Shown here: one piece after another, positions 45,743 to 53,950 of the stretch
How positions within the stretch are numbered: position 1 is the first letter of the stretch
Layout of the letters: each line of letters starts with the position of its first letter
Assembly (NCBI GenBank): GCA_902363555.1
Contig: CABJAM010000008.1
Coordinates: 62,001 to 126,000 of the forward strand
Direction: 5' to 3'
Length of the DNA stretch: 64,000 nt
From: Lachnospiraceae bacterium
GTDB lineage: Bacteria; Bacillota; Clostridia; Lachnospirales; Lachnospiraceae
Program-made: the position numbers and the translations under genes
The notes under the pieces: generated by a model
What the model was told of the DNA's origin: nothing
What the model saw: only the letters and a program-made list of their open reading frames with translations
The model's database searches: none

Positions 45743-48700
45743 CTACTCCTCTCCACACAGCATTGGCTGGTCATCAAAAGTCACATCCAATTCCTGCGCC
45801 AGATTACCGTATTCTCCCGGTGGACCCTGATAATATGAAAACAGCCTTTCGCAAAGCTCCTGGCGCTTCTTCTGAATGTCCGGGCTTTCTAAATGGAGAA
45901 GCGCCTTCATGGTATCTCCTGTGCTGTCCGGCAGAAAGTTTTTGTCTTCTGACTCACAAACAGATAGTGGATTGGATTTTTGCAGATAATGGATCAGCTC
46001 TTCCAAACTATATACCTTACAGGCTCCACTCACTGTACATTCTTTAGATCCGGTGATCCGATACCCGGAAATCAGGCCCTTGACAAGATCTGCCCTTGGC
46101 CTCCCTTCGGTTTCTGCATTTCCCCAAAGTGCTTCCGGAAAGCTTCCCCGCACCTCTTCCACGTGCAACCCTATTTTGTCAGCTTCATTCATCCGACTTT
46201 GGAATGACTGCTGATTTGGAGTAATTATATTTAACATGCACTGCGACTGCACACCGGATATGCCCATGGGGCGGATTCCCACCGCACCGGCAGGTATTTC
46301 CGTCTCTGCATTTAATATAAATTCGCCGTTTCTCGAAATCCACGAGCCCTCTTTTTCCTCCGAAATCCCCGCCTCCACATTTATGCGGTGGATATTTTCC
46401 TTATCCGGCAGCAATTGTGAAAAACCATTCCAGTCAAGTGTCTTTGAATGTTCTTCCTTCTCTTTTCCAAACGCTACGGTGAAGCTGATGATACTCAGAT
46501 GTATTTTGGCGCGCCCCCCGATTTCCGGGCCCCATAATCCAAGGGATGCGCCCGCCGTCAGTGTCAGTGTTTTATGGCAAAACAGCAGATTCAGCCTGAG
46601 AGATACTCCGATATCAATTGAAATACTCATTTCAAAATAAAACGGATGCCAGTACATGATCACATCCATATAGGCGTTAAACCATGCCTTAATCGGGCCG
46701 GATTCAAACAGGAACTGCAGGCTGCCTCCCGCCATAATACACGATGGTGTCACTGCCATATACGCTTCACCCTTTGCGCTGATCGTTTTACACACCTGCC
46801 ACTGAAAACCAATCCGATCCACGGTCGGATAATGCTCTGGTTTCTGGAAGGCCGGATGATAGCCGCCAAGTGTCAGAACAAAATCACCGGCATTGGGATT
46901 TTCCCCGAACCACAGGGCAAAGGCCGCTCCGCCACTCAGGTGACAGTCTTTACATATCAAAAAGGAATCCCCGGAAAGTACGGCATTGACGGTAAGGCTC
47001 CCCTCCTCGGGCTTTAGCACTGCTGCAAAAAGTATTTTTACATAAGCATAGGCTTTCTCTTTTTCAACATTTTTGGGCAGTGTTATCTCGGCGCTTCCCA
47101 GCAACGCCATTTGAAGCTGCGTTCCAAAGAGCAGCGTAAGCAGCGCTTTCCCCTTCACCAGCCCGAAGGACGTGAATGTAATTCCAGCTGCAGCAAAGTA
47201 ATCCCCTTCCTTTACCTCGATCCAGGTCTGTCCACTGCCCGGCCCACGGCGCGTCAACGCATCTAAAATTTCCGTAATCCCTTTTGTGCTGCCCACATCC
47301 ATCAGTGGAAACTGCTCCATCTGAGATATTTCAGGAAGATTCAGCCTTCTGTTTACGCCAAAGCCTCCCATAATACCTGTCAGCTGAAATGCAGGTACGC
47401 CCCCAAACTGTCCACATAGATTCACATAAACAAAAATACTCGTACTCTTATTTTTTGTCCTCGCATAGGACGCCATTCCGCTAAATTGCCATTTTGCCGC
47501 ATGAATGAGAACGGCACCATCATATTGATAAGAAATCTCCGGTCCTGTATTTTCATTTCTTGCAATACCACCTTCGATTGAGAAGGAGGCTGTCTTATAA
47601 TAGATATCCAGTCCCGAAAGTCCACCCAGCATTGCCTTTTTGTTCAGATCATAGCCCACGGACATACCTTTTAAGCCCAGCTCTACCGGGCCTGCCTTAA
47701 TTCCTCCTGTAATGCGTGCCAGAAGAAGGCCTTCCTCAAATGACATACCGAGCTGATCAATATGAACAGGGCCAAGATGTTTTTGTATCTGCTTCCAGCT
47801 TGTTCCACCCTGTTTGTTTAACGCACTCTGCTGCATTGGCACCGGTGGAACTTCCGATACGCTTCTCTGTTTTGCTTTCCCCTCTTTGTAGTGCTCCATT
47901 TGATAGGAAATCACCATATTGATGCCGGTTACATACCCTTCCTCGTAGGAAATTGATACGCCGCTTACCTCATAAGTAAACTTCGGAGGAAGGATTTCTG
48001 TAAGGAGCGGAATTTCCCCAAGTCCAATTTTAGTTTCAAGCATCAAACTTCCTCTGACACTCACACAGGTCCTCTCCTCCTCATGGATGACCTCCAGCTC
48101 CACGTATTTTAAAACTAAGGGTCCGATATGAAGATCCCCCTCCACCCGGCAGCAAATTGAATATGTTTTATTTTCGAGCTGTATATTTAAATCGCATTGG
48201 CTTGCTTTCAACGCACTGATTTCAGATAAGTACTCAGATAAACTTTCAATTCCGCCGATATTATGGAGAATTTCCCCCACTGTCGGTTCCGTTCCTTCCC
48301 ACAGACCGGCATATAATGTCTTCGATGCCAGATAAAATGACACTTCAAAATCCATATGAAAGAGCGTCATTTTCAGCCTCATCATTGCATCTGCAAGCTT
48401 TCCTGTCGTCATATCCAAAGTAATGCTGGCAGCAGACAGGGCAATATCCAGATATCCCTTTCCCACATCCAGCCAGGAAAACATACTTTCAGATGAAACT
48501 TCTTTAGCAACCCACTGCATAAAATCCCCGAAGCTTGGAAATGCACCGTTTTCTGCACCTACGGACATTGTCAGTTGATCGCCGCATCCAAACTCAAACC
48601 CCAGATATAAAGATAGTGTGTCATTGATCTGAAAGCTCCCCTGGACATAATTATGCTGAAAAATCCCCTGTCTCGTCATCCTTAGAATAATCTGCTCCAG

Positions 48701-49132
48701 GTCCAAAAGTTCAGGTATAAGTACGATCTTATCCGTCCATACGAGAAATTCCGTCTCAAGACAGTCATCATCGTCCTCAAAAATAGCGAGATAGCTTGTA
48801 TCCAGCTTCTCAATTTCTGTCTGGATGAACGAAAATCCGGAAGGCAGTACCTGGCTATCCATGCTAAACAGCGCTATGGAATCCACATCCATTCTTCCGT
48901 TATAAACGACAGCCAGTGTGCTTTTTTCTTCCCTTTCCTGTATCGTTATTTCCAGACCCTCTAAAGGCAGATCCCATTCCAGGCGATCCTGGTTCCTGCT
49001 GACATTAAGAACATCCATGGAATTTCTTTTTAAAAGCTCCGACAACCACCTGGAACCACATTCCTTTTGGGGCAGCCGAAGCCGGACTGTCTCCGATTCC
49101 AGAAATTCTTTCACCGAATTTGTTTCGATCAC
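45743..49132 (-). CDS. DUF6603-like very large beta-rich protein
   Basis: 1129 residues from GTG 49132 behind AAAGGGGGG. From about residue 310 to 940 the sequence is a long run of alternating amphipathic beta strands and glycine turns; the stretch IMGGFGVNRRLNLP followed by FPLMDVG (about 587) is the feature I associate with DUF6603, found in bacteria and fungi. The two ends look helical. There is no signal peptide, and the strands could form an elongated barrel or groove; this is inference. Second gene of the operon, 21 bases after the nitrilase-like gene. Confidence 0.87.
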   Translation of the reverse strand: MIETNSVKEFLESETVRLRLPQKECGSRWLSELLKRNSMDVLNVSRNQDRLEWDLPLEGLEITIQEREEKSTLAVVYNGRMDVDSIALFSMDSQVLPSGFSFIQTEIEKLDTSYLAIFEDDDDCLETEFLVWTDKIVLIPELLDLEQIILRMTRQGIFQHNYVQGSFQINDTLSLYLGFEFGCGDQLTMSVGAENGAFPSFGDFMQWVAKEVSSESMFSWLDVGKGYLDIALSAASITLDMTTGKLADAMMRLKMTLFHMDFEVSFYLASKTLYAGLWEGTEPTVGEILHNIGGIESLSEYLSEISALKASQCDLNIQLENKTYSICCRVEGDLHIGPLVLKYVELEVIHEEERTCVSVRGSLMLETKIGLGEIPLLTEILPPKFTYEVSGVSISYEEGYVTGINMVISYQMEHYKEGKAKQRSVSEVPPVPMQQSALNKQGGTSWKQIQKHLGPVHIDQLGMSFEEGLLLARITGGIKAGPVELGLKGMSVGYDLNKKAMLGGLSGLDIYYKTASFSIEGGIARNENTGPEISYQYDGAVLIHAAKWQFSGMASYARTKNKSTSIFVYVNLCGQFGGVPAFQLTGIMGGFGVNRRLNLPEISQMEQFPLMDVGSTKGITEILDALTRRGPGSGQTWIEVKEGDYFAAAGITFTSFGLVKGKALLTLLFGTQLQMALLGSAEITLPKNVEKEKAYAYVKILFAAVLKPEEGSLTVNAVLSGDSFLICKDCHLSGGAAFALWFGENPNAGDFVLTLGGYHPAFQKPEHYPTVDRIGFQWQVCKTISAKGEAYMAVTPSCIMAGGSLQFLFESGPIKAWFNAYMDVIMYWHPFYFEMSISIDIGVSLRLNLLFCHKTLTLTAGASLGLWGPEIGGRAKIHLSIISFTVAFGKEKEEHSKTLDWNGFSQLLPDKENIHRINVEAGISEEKEGSWISRNGEFILNAETEIPAGAVGIRPMGISGVQSQCMLNIITPNQQSFQSRMNEADKIGLHVEEVRGSFPEALWGNAETEGRPRADLVKGLISGYRITGSKECTVSGACKVYSLEELIHYLQKSNPLSVCESEDKNFLPDSTGDTMKALLHLESPDIQKKRQELCERLFSYYQGPPGEYGNLAQELDVTFDDQPMLCGEE

Positions 49133-49153
49133 ATAATCCCCCCTTTCTACTGC

Positions 49154-50446
49154 TTAGATGTCAATTACTTCTGGACAGACATACATAACAAGCTCCTTTT
49201 GGCACTTGGAGTAAATCTCCGGAGCAGCACAGATTAATTTTTTCAGCTTAGATTGATAGGAAGATATTGTTTTCGGTTTTCCCGCTTTCAAATCATACGC
49301 CCAGGCAATACAATACAAAGGTGGATTGAAAACACATGCATCTGACGTCTTCGCATCGCAATAAAAAACCGCCCTTGACGCCTTTACTCTTACAGGTTCT
49401 TCTGTAAGCATCGCATATAAGCTTCCTCCACACGCCAGATAAAGCTGAATATCCACAAAACTCTGGGGCGGAAAAAAATCAGGTCGGCTGGCATCCAGAC
49501 AAATAGAAAGGCCAAATGAGATTTCCTTGTCAAAGAGAGCAATTTTAAACACTGGTGTTATTTCAGTTATATCCCTGTGCCTTGAGGTCAGAAACTCCTG
49601 AGTCAAAACAGATGGGATTGCAGGAGCGCCTGCAATCGGTTCTGGATGTTTCCGCTTGCTCACACAGCAAATTCCATCTTCCGAAGAAATCAACTGTTTA
49701 TCCCAGACATGAATACACGCTCCACTCCAAAAAACAGGAGCGGTATTGTGATAGATTGCATGGACAGTCTGTTCTTTCCACAATATGGTTCCGGGAACAA
49801 TCATTAGCCTGCATTTTCCCTTACTATATCCTCTTGTAAGTTCACAAAACGAAAGCATTCGCCTCATCCCATCTCTGCAGGGAAGACCGGGCAGCTTACC
49901 ATCCAGGAACTTATCTATGATTGTTTTATAGATTCCCACGTTTCTTCCAGCAAGAACTGGGATATCCATAAGCGAAAATTCGGACAATGCTGCCACAATA
50001 AGATTTTCCGGAGACTTATCAATTTTTGCCCGAATACTCTGAATCGCATTCAATATTTTAATGCAATAAAAATTTTCAAGCCATGCCAGCCAGTAAAGCT
50101 GCCTTTTATACCGCATCTCCTTCATTATCACAGGCCTTACTTCAATCAGCTGAATATCCGTCATCGTTTTCGGATTTCCATATGACTGCTGCAAAATAGA
50201 ATTTCGGATTTCATTAAGTGCATATACGGTTGCCGGATCCGCATTATTGATCGCTGCTTCCACGTCATTCCAAACTTCCCGGATTATACTGGCATCCATT
50301 TTCTTTCCATGCATTTTATCTAATTGCGCATCTACAAATGCCATACCGCCCACTTCAGTTTCAAATGATTTTGTCAAATTCTTAATTTCCTCTACTTCCA
50401 CCAGCGGAACTCCTGACATAATCATGCCTAAGAAATATACTTTCAT
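49154..50446 (-). CDS. Nitrilase-superfamily (carbon-nitrogen hydrolase-like) protein heading the operon
   Basis: 430 residues from ATG 50446, which follows GGGAGG. Residues 1-140 form a helical domain of unknown kind. From about 145 the nitrilase fold appears with its catalytic triad: Glu156 (IVAALSEFSLMD), Lys250 (YHNTAPVFWSGACIHVWDKQ) and Cys316 (FGLSICLDASRPDF). Members hydrolyse nitriles, amides or carbamoyl groups or transfer acyl groups. The sequence around the triad is otherwise divergent, so activity is plausible but untested. First gene of the operon. Cytoplasmic. Confidence 0.82.
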   Translation of the reverse strand: MKVYFLGMIMSGVPLVEVEEIKNLTKSFETEVGGMAFVDAQLDKMHGKKMDASIIREVWNDVEAAINNADPATVYALNEIRNSILQQSYGNPKTMTDIQLIEVRPVIMKEMRYKRQLYWLAWLENFYCIKILNAIQSIRAKIDKSPENLIVAALSEFSLMDIPVLAGRNVGIYKTIIDKFLDGKLPGLPCRDGMRRMLSFCELTRGYSKGKCRLMIVPGTILWKEQTVHAIYHNTAPVFWSGACIHVWDKQLISSEDGICCVSKRKHPEPIAGAPAIPSVLTQEFLTSRHRDITEITPVFKIALFDKEISFGLSICLDASRPDFFPPQSFVDIQLYLACGGSLYAMLTEEPVRVKASRAVFYCDAKTSDACVFNPPLYCIAWAYDLKAGKPKTISSYQSKLKKLICAAPEIYSKCQKELVMYVCPEVIDI

Positions 50447-50475
50447 CCTAAGCACCTCCCTTTATCTTTCACGCA

Positions 50476-50504
50476 ATTATAACTTTTCACTATTTTTTAT
50501 CTAA
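50476..50504 (-). promoter_or_regulatory. Promoter of the six-gene operon
   Basis: Minus-strand TTAGAT (50499-50504) and TATAAT (50476-50481) are 17 bases apart, about 30 bases before the first start codon. Confidence 0.65.
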
Positions 50505-50516
50505 AATTAATATATC

Positions 50517-50564
50517 AATTGTCTATTTTGACAATTCCTATTTCCTTATTATAAACGTTTTCAA
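50517..50564. promoter_or_regulatory. Palindrome and cre-like site upstream of the operon
   Basis: A perfect inverted repeat AATTGTC-n6-GACAATT (50517-50536) lies 13 bases upstream of the operon promoter -35 and overlaps a plus-strand TTGACA (50528-50533). TTATAAACGTTTTCAA (50549-50564) matches the CcpA cre consensus with one deviation and overlaps a plus-strand TATAAA. Confidence 0.5.
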
Positions 50565-50824
50565 AATTATTCCTATTCTTAAATCGGCACCAAATATTAT
50601 TTTTTATGCGTATGTTCCAAAGCCGCCGTCAAATGTTCCGGACAGCCAGTAATAATCCCCAGTCTCCGCGTGACCGCTGCACCAAATTCCCTCTTATTCT
50701 AATAAAACGTAAATATTTGTTGAAAAATTGAAAATCTGTTGTATAATTAAAAACAATAGCGGCTAAAGTACACCCGCCAACTGTTTTTTATGCGAATGGG
50801 ATCGATTATGGAATGGAGGAATAG

Positions 50825-51853
50825 ATGATGGAAAAGAAAAACATTGACTGGGCGAATATCGGCTTTGGGTATCACACTACCGATAAGCGCTTTGTATCCA
50901 ATTACAAAAATGGGGCCTGGGATGACGGCGTATTGACAGAGGATGCCAATATCGTGTTAAACGAGTGCGCCGGTGTGCTCCAGTATGCACAGACGATATT
51001 CGAGGGGCTGAAGGCTTACACGACGGAGGACGGTCATATCGTCACCTTCCGTCCGGATCTGAATGCGCAGCGTATGGTAGATTCCGCGAAATTTCTGGAA
51101 ATGCCCCCGTTCCCGGCAGACCGTTTTGTGGAGGCTGTGGTGGAGACGGTAAAGGCTAACGCCGCCTATGTTCCTCCCTATGGCTCCGGCGCCACACTGT
51201 ACATCCGTCCCTATATGTTCGGGTCCAATCCGGTCATCGGCGTAAAGCCAGCGGATGAATATCAGTTCCGTGTTTTCACCACTCCGGTAGGTCCATACTT
51301 TAAAGGCGGCGCACAGCCCATTACGATCAAGGTCAGTGATTACGACCGGGCGGCCCCACACGGCACCGGCCATATCAAAGCGGGCCTGAACTACGCCATG
51401 AGTCTGCATGCCATTGTCACCGCCCACGCAGAGGGCTTTGATGAAAATATGTACCTGGATGCGGCGACACGCACGAAGGTTGAGGAAACCGGCGGCGCCA
51501 ACTTTATCTTTGTGACAAAGGATAATAAGATTGTAACGCCCCATTCCAGCAGTATCCTGCCATCCATCACCCGCCGCTCCCTGATCCACGTGGCTAAGGA
51601 ATATCTTGGTCTTGAGGTGGAGGAACGCGAGGTTTACTTTGATGAGGTAAAAGATTTTGCTGAGTGCGGACTGTGCGGCACGGCTGCCGTTATTTCCCCG
51701 GTAGGCAAGATTTATGACCATGGCAATGAAATCTGCTTCCCAAGCGGTATGGATGCGATGGGCCCGATCACGCAAAAGCTCTACGATACACTGACCGGTA
51801 TCCAGATGGGCCGGATCAAAGCGCCGGAAGGCTGGATCAAGGTGATTGAATAA
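50825..51853 (+). CDS. ilvE: Branched-chain amino acid aminotransferase
   Basis: 342 residues. A PLP-dependent class IV aminotransferase that interconverts leucine, isoleucine and valine with their keto acids. The characteristic FEGLKAY, PLP lysine in GHIKAGLNYA, the EETGGANF stretch and GTAAVISPVG are all present. GGAGGAATAG ribosome binding site before ATG. Single gene followed by a terminator. Confidence 0.96.
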   Translation: MMEKKNIDWANIGFGYHTTDKRFVSNYKNGAWDDGVLTEDANIVLNECAGVLQYAQTIFEGLKAYTTEDGHIVTFRPDLNAQRMVDSAKFLEMPPFPADRFVEAVVETVKANAAYVPPYGSGATLYIRPYMFGSNPVIGVKPADEYQFRVFTTPVGPYFKGGAQPITIKVSDYDRAAPHGTGHIKAGLNYAMSLHAIVTAHAEGFDENMYLDAATRTKVEETGGANFIFVTKDNKIVTPHSSSILPSITRRSLIHVAKEYLGLEVEEREVYFDEVKDFAECGLCGTAAVISPVGKIYDHGNEICFPSGMDAMGPITQKLYDTLTGIQMGRIKAPEGWIKVIE

Positions 51854-51865
51854 TTGATGCTTATA

Positions 51866-51920
51866 GGGCTGTCTGTACCAACGATTTTTCAATCGCTGGT
51901 GCAACAGCCCCATTTTTATT
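51866..51920 (+). terminator. Terminator after ilvE
   Basis: A two-part stem GGGCTGT...ACAGCCC enclosing a CGATT/AATCG stem, followed by a T-rich tract. Confidence 0.85.
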
Positions 51921-51938
51921 TCAGACAGGAGGCGCACT

Positions 51939-52601
51939 TTGAGCCGTATATTGATCATTGAGGATGATGTTATGCTCCGCGAGGATCTGGCATCGGAGCT
52001 TAAAAAGTCATCCTATACGCCACAGATAATTGAAGATTTTACAGACGCTGCCGCCCAGGCCGCCGCTATGGCCCCGGATCTGATCCTGCTGGATGTCATG
52101 CTGCCGGACACCGATGGCTATACGCTGTGCCGGAGCCTGCGCAAGGTCACTGACGCTCCGATCATTTTTCTCACAAGCAAGGACTCGGAAATGGATGAGG
52201 TGTACGGCATGTCCATGGGCGCCGATGATTTTATCCGCAAACCATACAGCTTTCCGGTGCTCAGGGCCCGCATCGACGCCTGCCTGCGCCGCAGCAAAGT
52301 CCAACCGCCTACCAGGCTGACTTTCCGTAATCTGGCGCTGAGTCTGGATACGCTCCAGCTCACCGGTCCTGGCGGAAGTATGGATTTGACCATGAATGAG
52401 TTTCAGATTCTTAAATACATGTTCACCCACCCCGGAGAAATCGTCCGCCGGGCGGACCTGATCGAGTATTTGTGGGATAATCAGGTGTTCATCGATGACA
52501 ATACCCTCAGTGTAAACATAACCCGCCTGCGCTCCCACCTGGCAGCCATTGGCGAAAAGGACCTGATCAAAACAAAGTATGGACAGGGGTATTGCCTGTA
52601 A
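51939..52601 (+). CDS. bceR: OmpR-family response regulator (BceR-like)
   Basis: 220 residues from a TTG at 51939 behind CAGGAGG. The receiver domain has acidic residues 9-10, Asp52 in LLDVMLPD and the usual Thr/Lys positions; the C-terminal winged helix ends in TKYGQGYCL. It is followed ten bases later by the intramembrane-type kinase and then by the BceAB-type transporter, so it probably activates transporter expression in response to antimicrobial peptides. Confidence 0.93.
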   Translation: MSRILIIEDDVMLREDLASELKKSSYTPQIIEDFTDAAAQAAAMAPDLILLDVMLPDTDGYTLCRSLRKVTDAPIIFLTSKDSEMDEVYGMSMGADDFIRKPYSFPVLRARIDACLRRSKVQPPTRLTFRNLALSLDTLQLTGPGGSMDLTMNEFQILKYMFTHPGEIVRRADLIEYLWDNQVFIDDNTLSVNITRLRSHLAAIGEKDLIKTKYGQGYCL

Positions 52602-52610
52602 GGAGATTTT

Positions 52611-53750
52611 ATGAATTTTACAATGTATATAAAAAGTCGTCTGCTGCTCATTTCCGGGCAGCTTTTGTTTATATTTCTGGCCTTTCTTTATTTTCATAGT
52701 CTGGGCATCACGTACGGGCAATTCCTTTTTGTGGGGCTCCCCTACGGCGCCGCTGTCCTTTTGTTTTTTGCCGTGGACTATGGAAGGAAAAGAAAATACT
52801 TTCGCCAGATTGCCCGAAGTCTTCAGGCCATGGAGGACAAATACCTGCTGCCGGAGGTTTTCGACGGCCGTAAAAATTACGAGGACGCCGCTTATATGGC
52901 CATTCTTCGGGAAATGGGCAATGCCATGGCGCAAAAGCTGGATACATTAAGCGCACGCAACCGGGATTACCGCGAATTTATCGAAGTCTGGGTCCACGAG
53001 ATCAAACAGCCCCTGGCTTCCATCCGCCTTCTGGGGCGCAGCGGTGACGCCGACAGCCTGCGCCGGATTCAGGCGCGGGCCGAGGAGATCAATCATTTGA
53101 CGGAGCAGGTCCTCTACTACGCCCGCAGCGAGGACCTGGCCGCCGATATGGTGGTCCGCGCCGTTTCCTTAAAGCCGCTTTTGCTGACCGCCATTGAAGA
53201 AAGCCGCTACCTCTTACAGCTTTCCGGCTTTACAGTGGATATGCCGGACCATGACGTGACGGTTTATACCGACGAAAAATCACTGCTCTTTGTATGCAGC
53301 CAGATCATCCGCAATGCGGCAGCTTACCGAAGGGCGGACGGGCCACGGCTGGCACCGGACTGCCCGGCAGATGGGCCACAGCTTTCACCAGACTGCCGGG
53401 CGGACATGCCACGGCTGGCACCAGACTTCCGAACTGAGGGGCCACGGCTGGCACCGGACGGCCCAGTGGACGGGCCGCGGCTGTCACTAACCTGCCGTAC
53501 CGACGGCCTACAGGCCATAGTAACTTTTTCCGATAATGGCATCGGTATTGCCCCGCAGGATATTCCCCGGGTTTTTGAAAAGGGCTTTACGGGTCAGAAC
53601 GGGCGGAAAAACCGCCGCTCCACCGGCATCGGACTGTACCTGTGCCGGAAATTCTGCCAGCATATGCAGGCGGATATCGCTGTCAGCTCCGTGGAAAATG
53701 AAGGCACAACGGTCACGCTCACGCTGCCGGCGGCTCCGCCTTCCAAATAA
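52611..53750 (+). CDS. bceS: Intramembrane-sensing histidine kinase (BceS-like) with a tandem-repeat insertion
   Basis: 379 residues. Two closely spaced helices (about 10-30, 37-56) with almost no extracellular loop are typical of BceS kinases, which take their signal from the BceAB transporter. Phospho-acceptor His129 lies in WVHEIKQP, N box Asn235 in QIIRNAAAY, G box DNGIGI and the lid motif STGIGLYLC. Between the N box and the next strand, residues 241-295 are five 11-residue repeats (R-A-D-G-P-R-L-A-P-D-C type), not found in normal kinases. The flanking RTDG suggests the repeat grew from local sequence. Confidence 0.93.
   Translation: MNFTMYIKSRLLLISGQLLFIFLAFLYFHSLGITYGQFLFVGLPYGAAVLLFFAVDYGRKRKYFRQIARSLQAMEDKYLLPEVFDGRKNYEDAAYMAILREMGNAMAQKLDTLSARNRDYREFIEVWVHEIKQPLASIRLLGRSGDADSLRRIQARAEEINHLTEQVLYYARSEDLAADMVVRAVSLKPLLLTAIEESRYLLQLSGFTVDMPDHDVTVYTDEKSLLFVCSQIIRNAAAYRRADGPRLAPDCPADGPQLSPDCRADMPRLAPDFRTEGPRLAPDGPVDGPRLSLTCRTDGLQAIVTFSDNGIGIAPQDIPRVFEKGFTGQNGRKNRRSTGIGLYLCRKFCQHMQADIAVSSVENEGTTVTLTLPAAPPSK
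53331..53495 (+). repeat. 33-bp in-frame tandem repeat, five units, in the BceS-like kinase gene
   Basis: Five GC-rich 33-bp units encode R/P-A-D-G-P-R-L-A-P-D-C variants. The units are in phase with one another and with the frame, and fill exactly 165 bases between the N box and the beta strand before the G1 box. Confidence 0.93.
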
Positions 53751-53821
53751 ATAACCAAATACACTATGCCAATTCTTTGTAACCGCCGCCCTCTCAAAAC
53801 GGTGGCGATTCTTTCACCGAT

Positions 53822-53886
53822 GTAAGAATTGGGTAAGATTGCCGGATAGATTCCGGCTGCTGTCCATGTTATAGTGTAACCGTTCA
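53822..53886 (+). promoter_or_regulatory. bceAB promoter with paired direct repeats; overlapping element A core
   Basis: GTAAGA occurs at 53822 and 53833 (11 bases apart), a spacing suited to an OmpR-type dimer. A poor -35 (TAGATT, 53847-53852) and TATAGT (53870-53875) follow with 17-base spacing, as expected for an activated promoter. The element A core GTAACCGTTCA is at 53876-53886. Confidence 0.6.
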
Positions 53887-53950
53887 GAGGAACAAACCGT
53901 TACGTTATCGACACAGTATAAAAAATATCCCGTTCACAGGAGGCGATTTT

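Larger units (their letters stand above)
50447..50824. other. Divergent intergenic region between the operon and ilvE
   Basis: 378 bases, AT-rich in its left half. It holds the operon promoter, palindrome and cre-like site, and the ilvE promoter TTGAAA (50720-50725) / TATAAT (50742-50747) with 16-base spacing. No additional gene or T-box stem was recognised. Confidence 0.65.

Noticed and set aside
50566..50824. A T-box or other amino-acid riboswitch in front of ilvE
   Set aside because: The leader after the predicted start is only about 70 bases, too short for a T-box, and lacks the T-box sequence.
50957..51958. A 333-codon minus-strand frame opposite ilvE
   Set aside because: It is the mirror of a well-supported aminotransferase gene; its product is rich in His and Arg as expected for an antisense frame.
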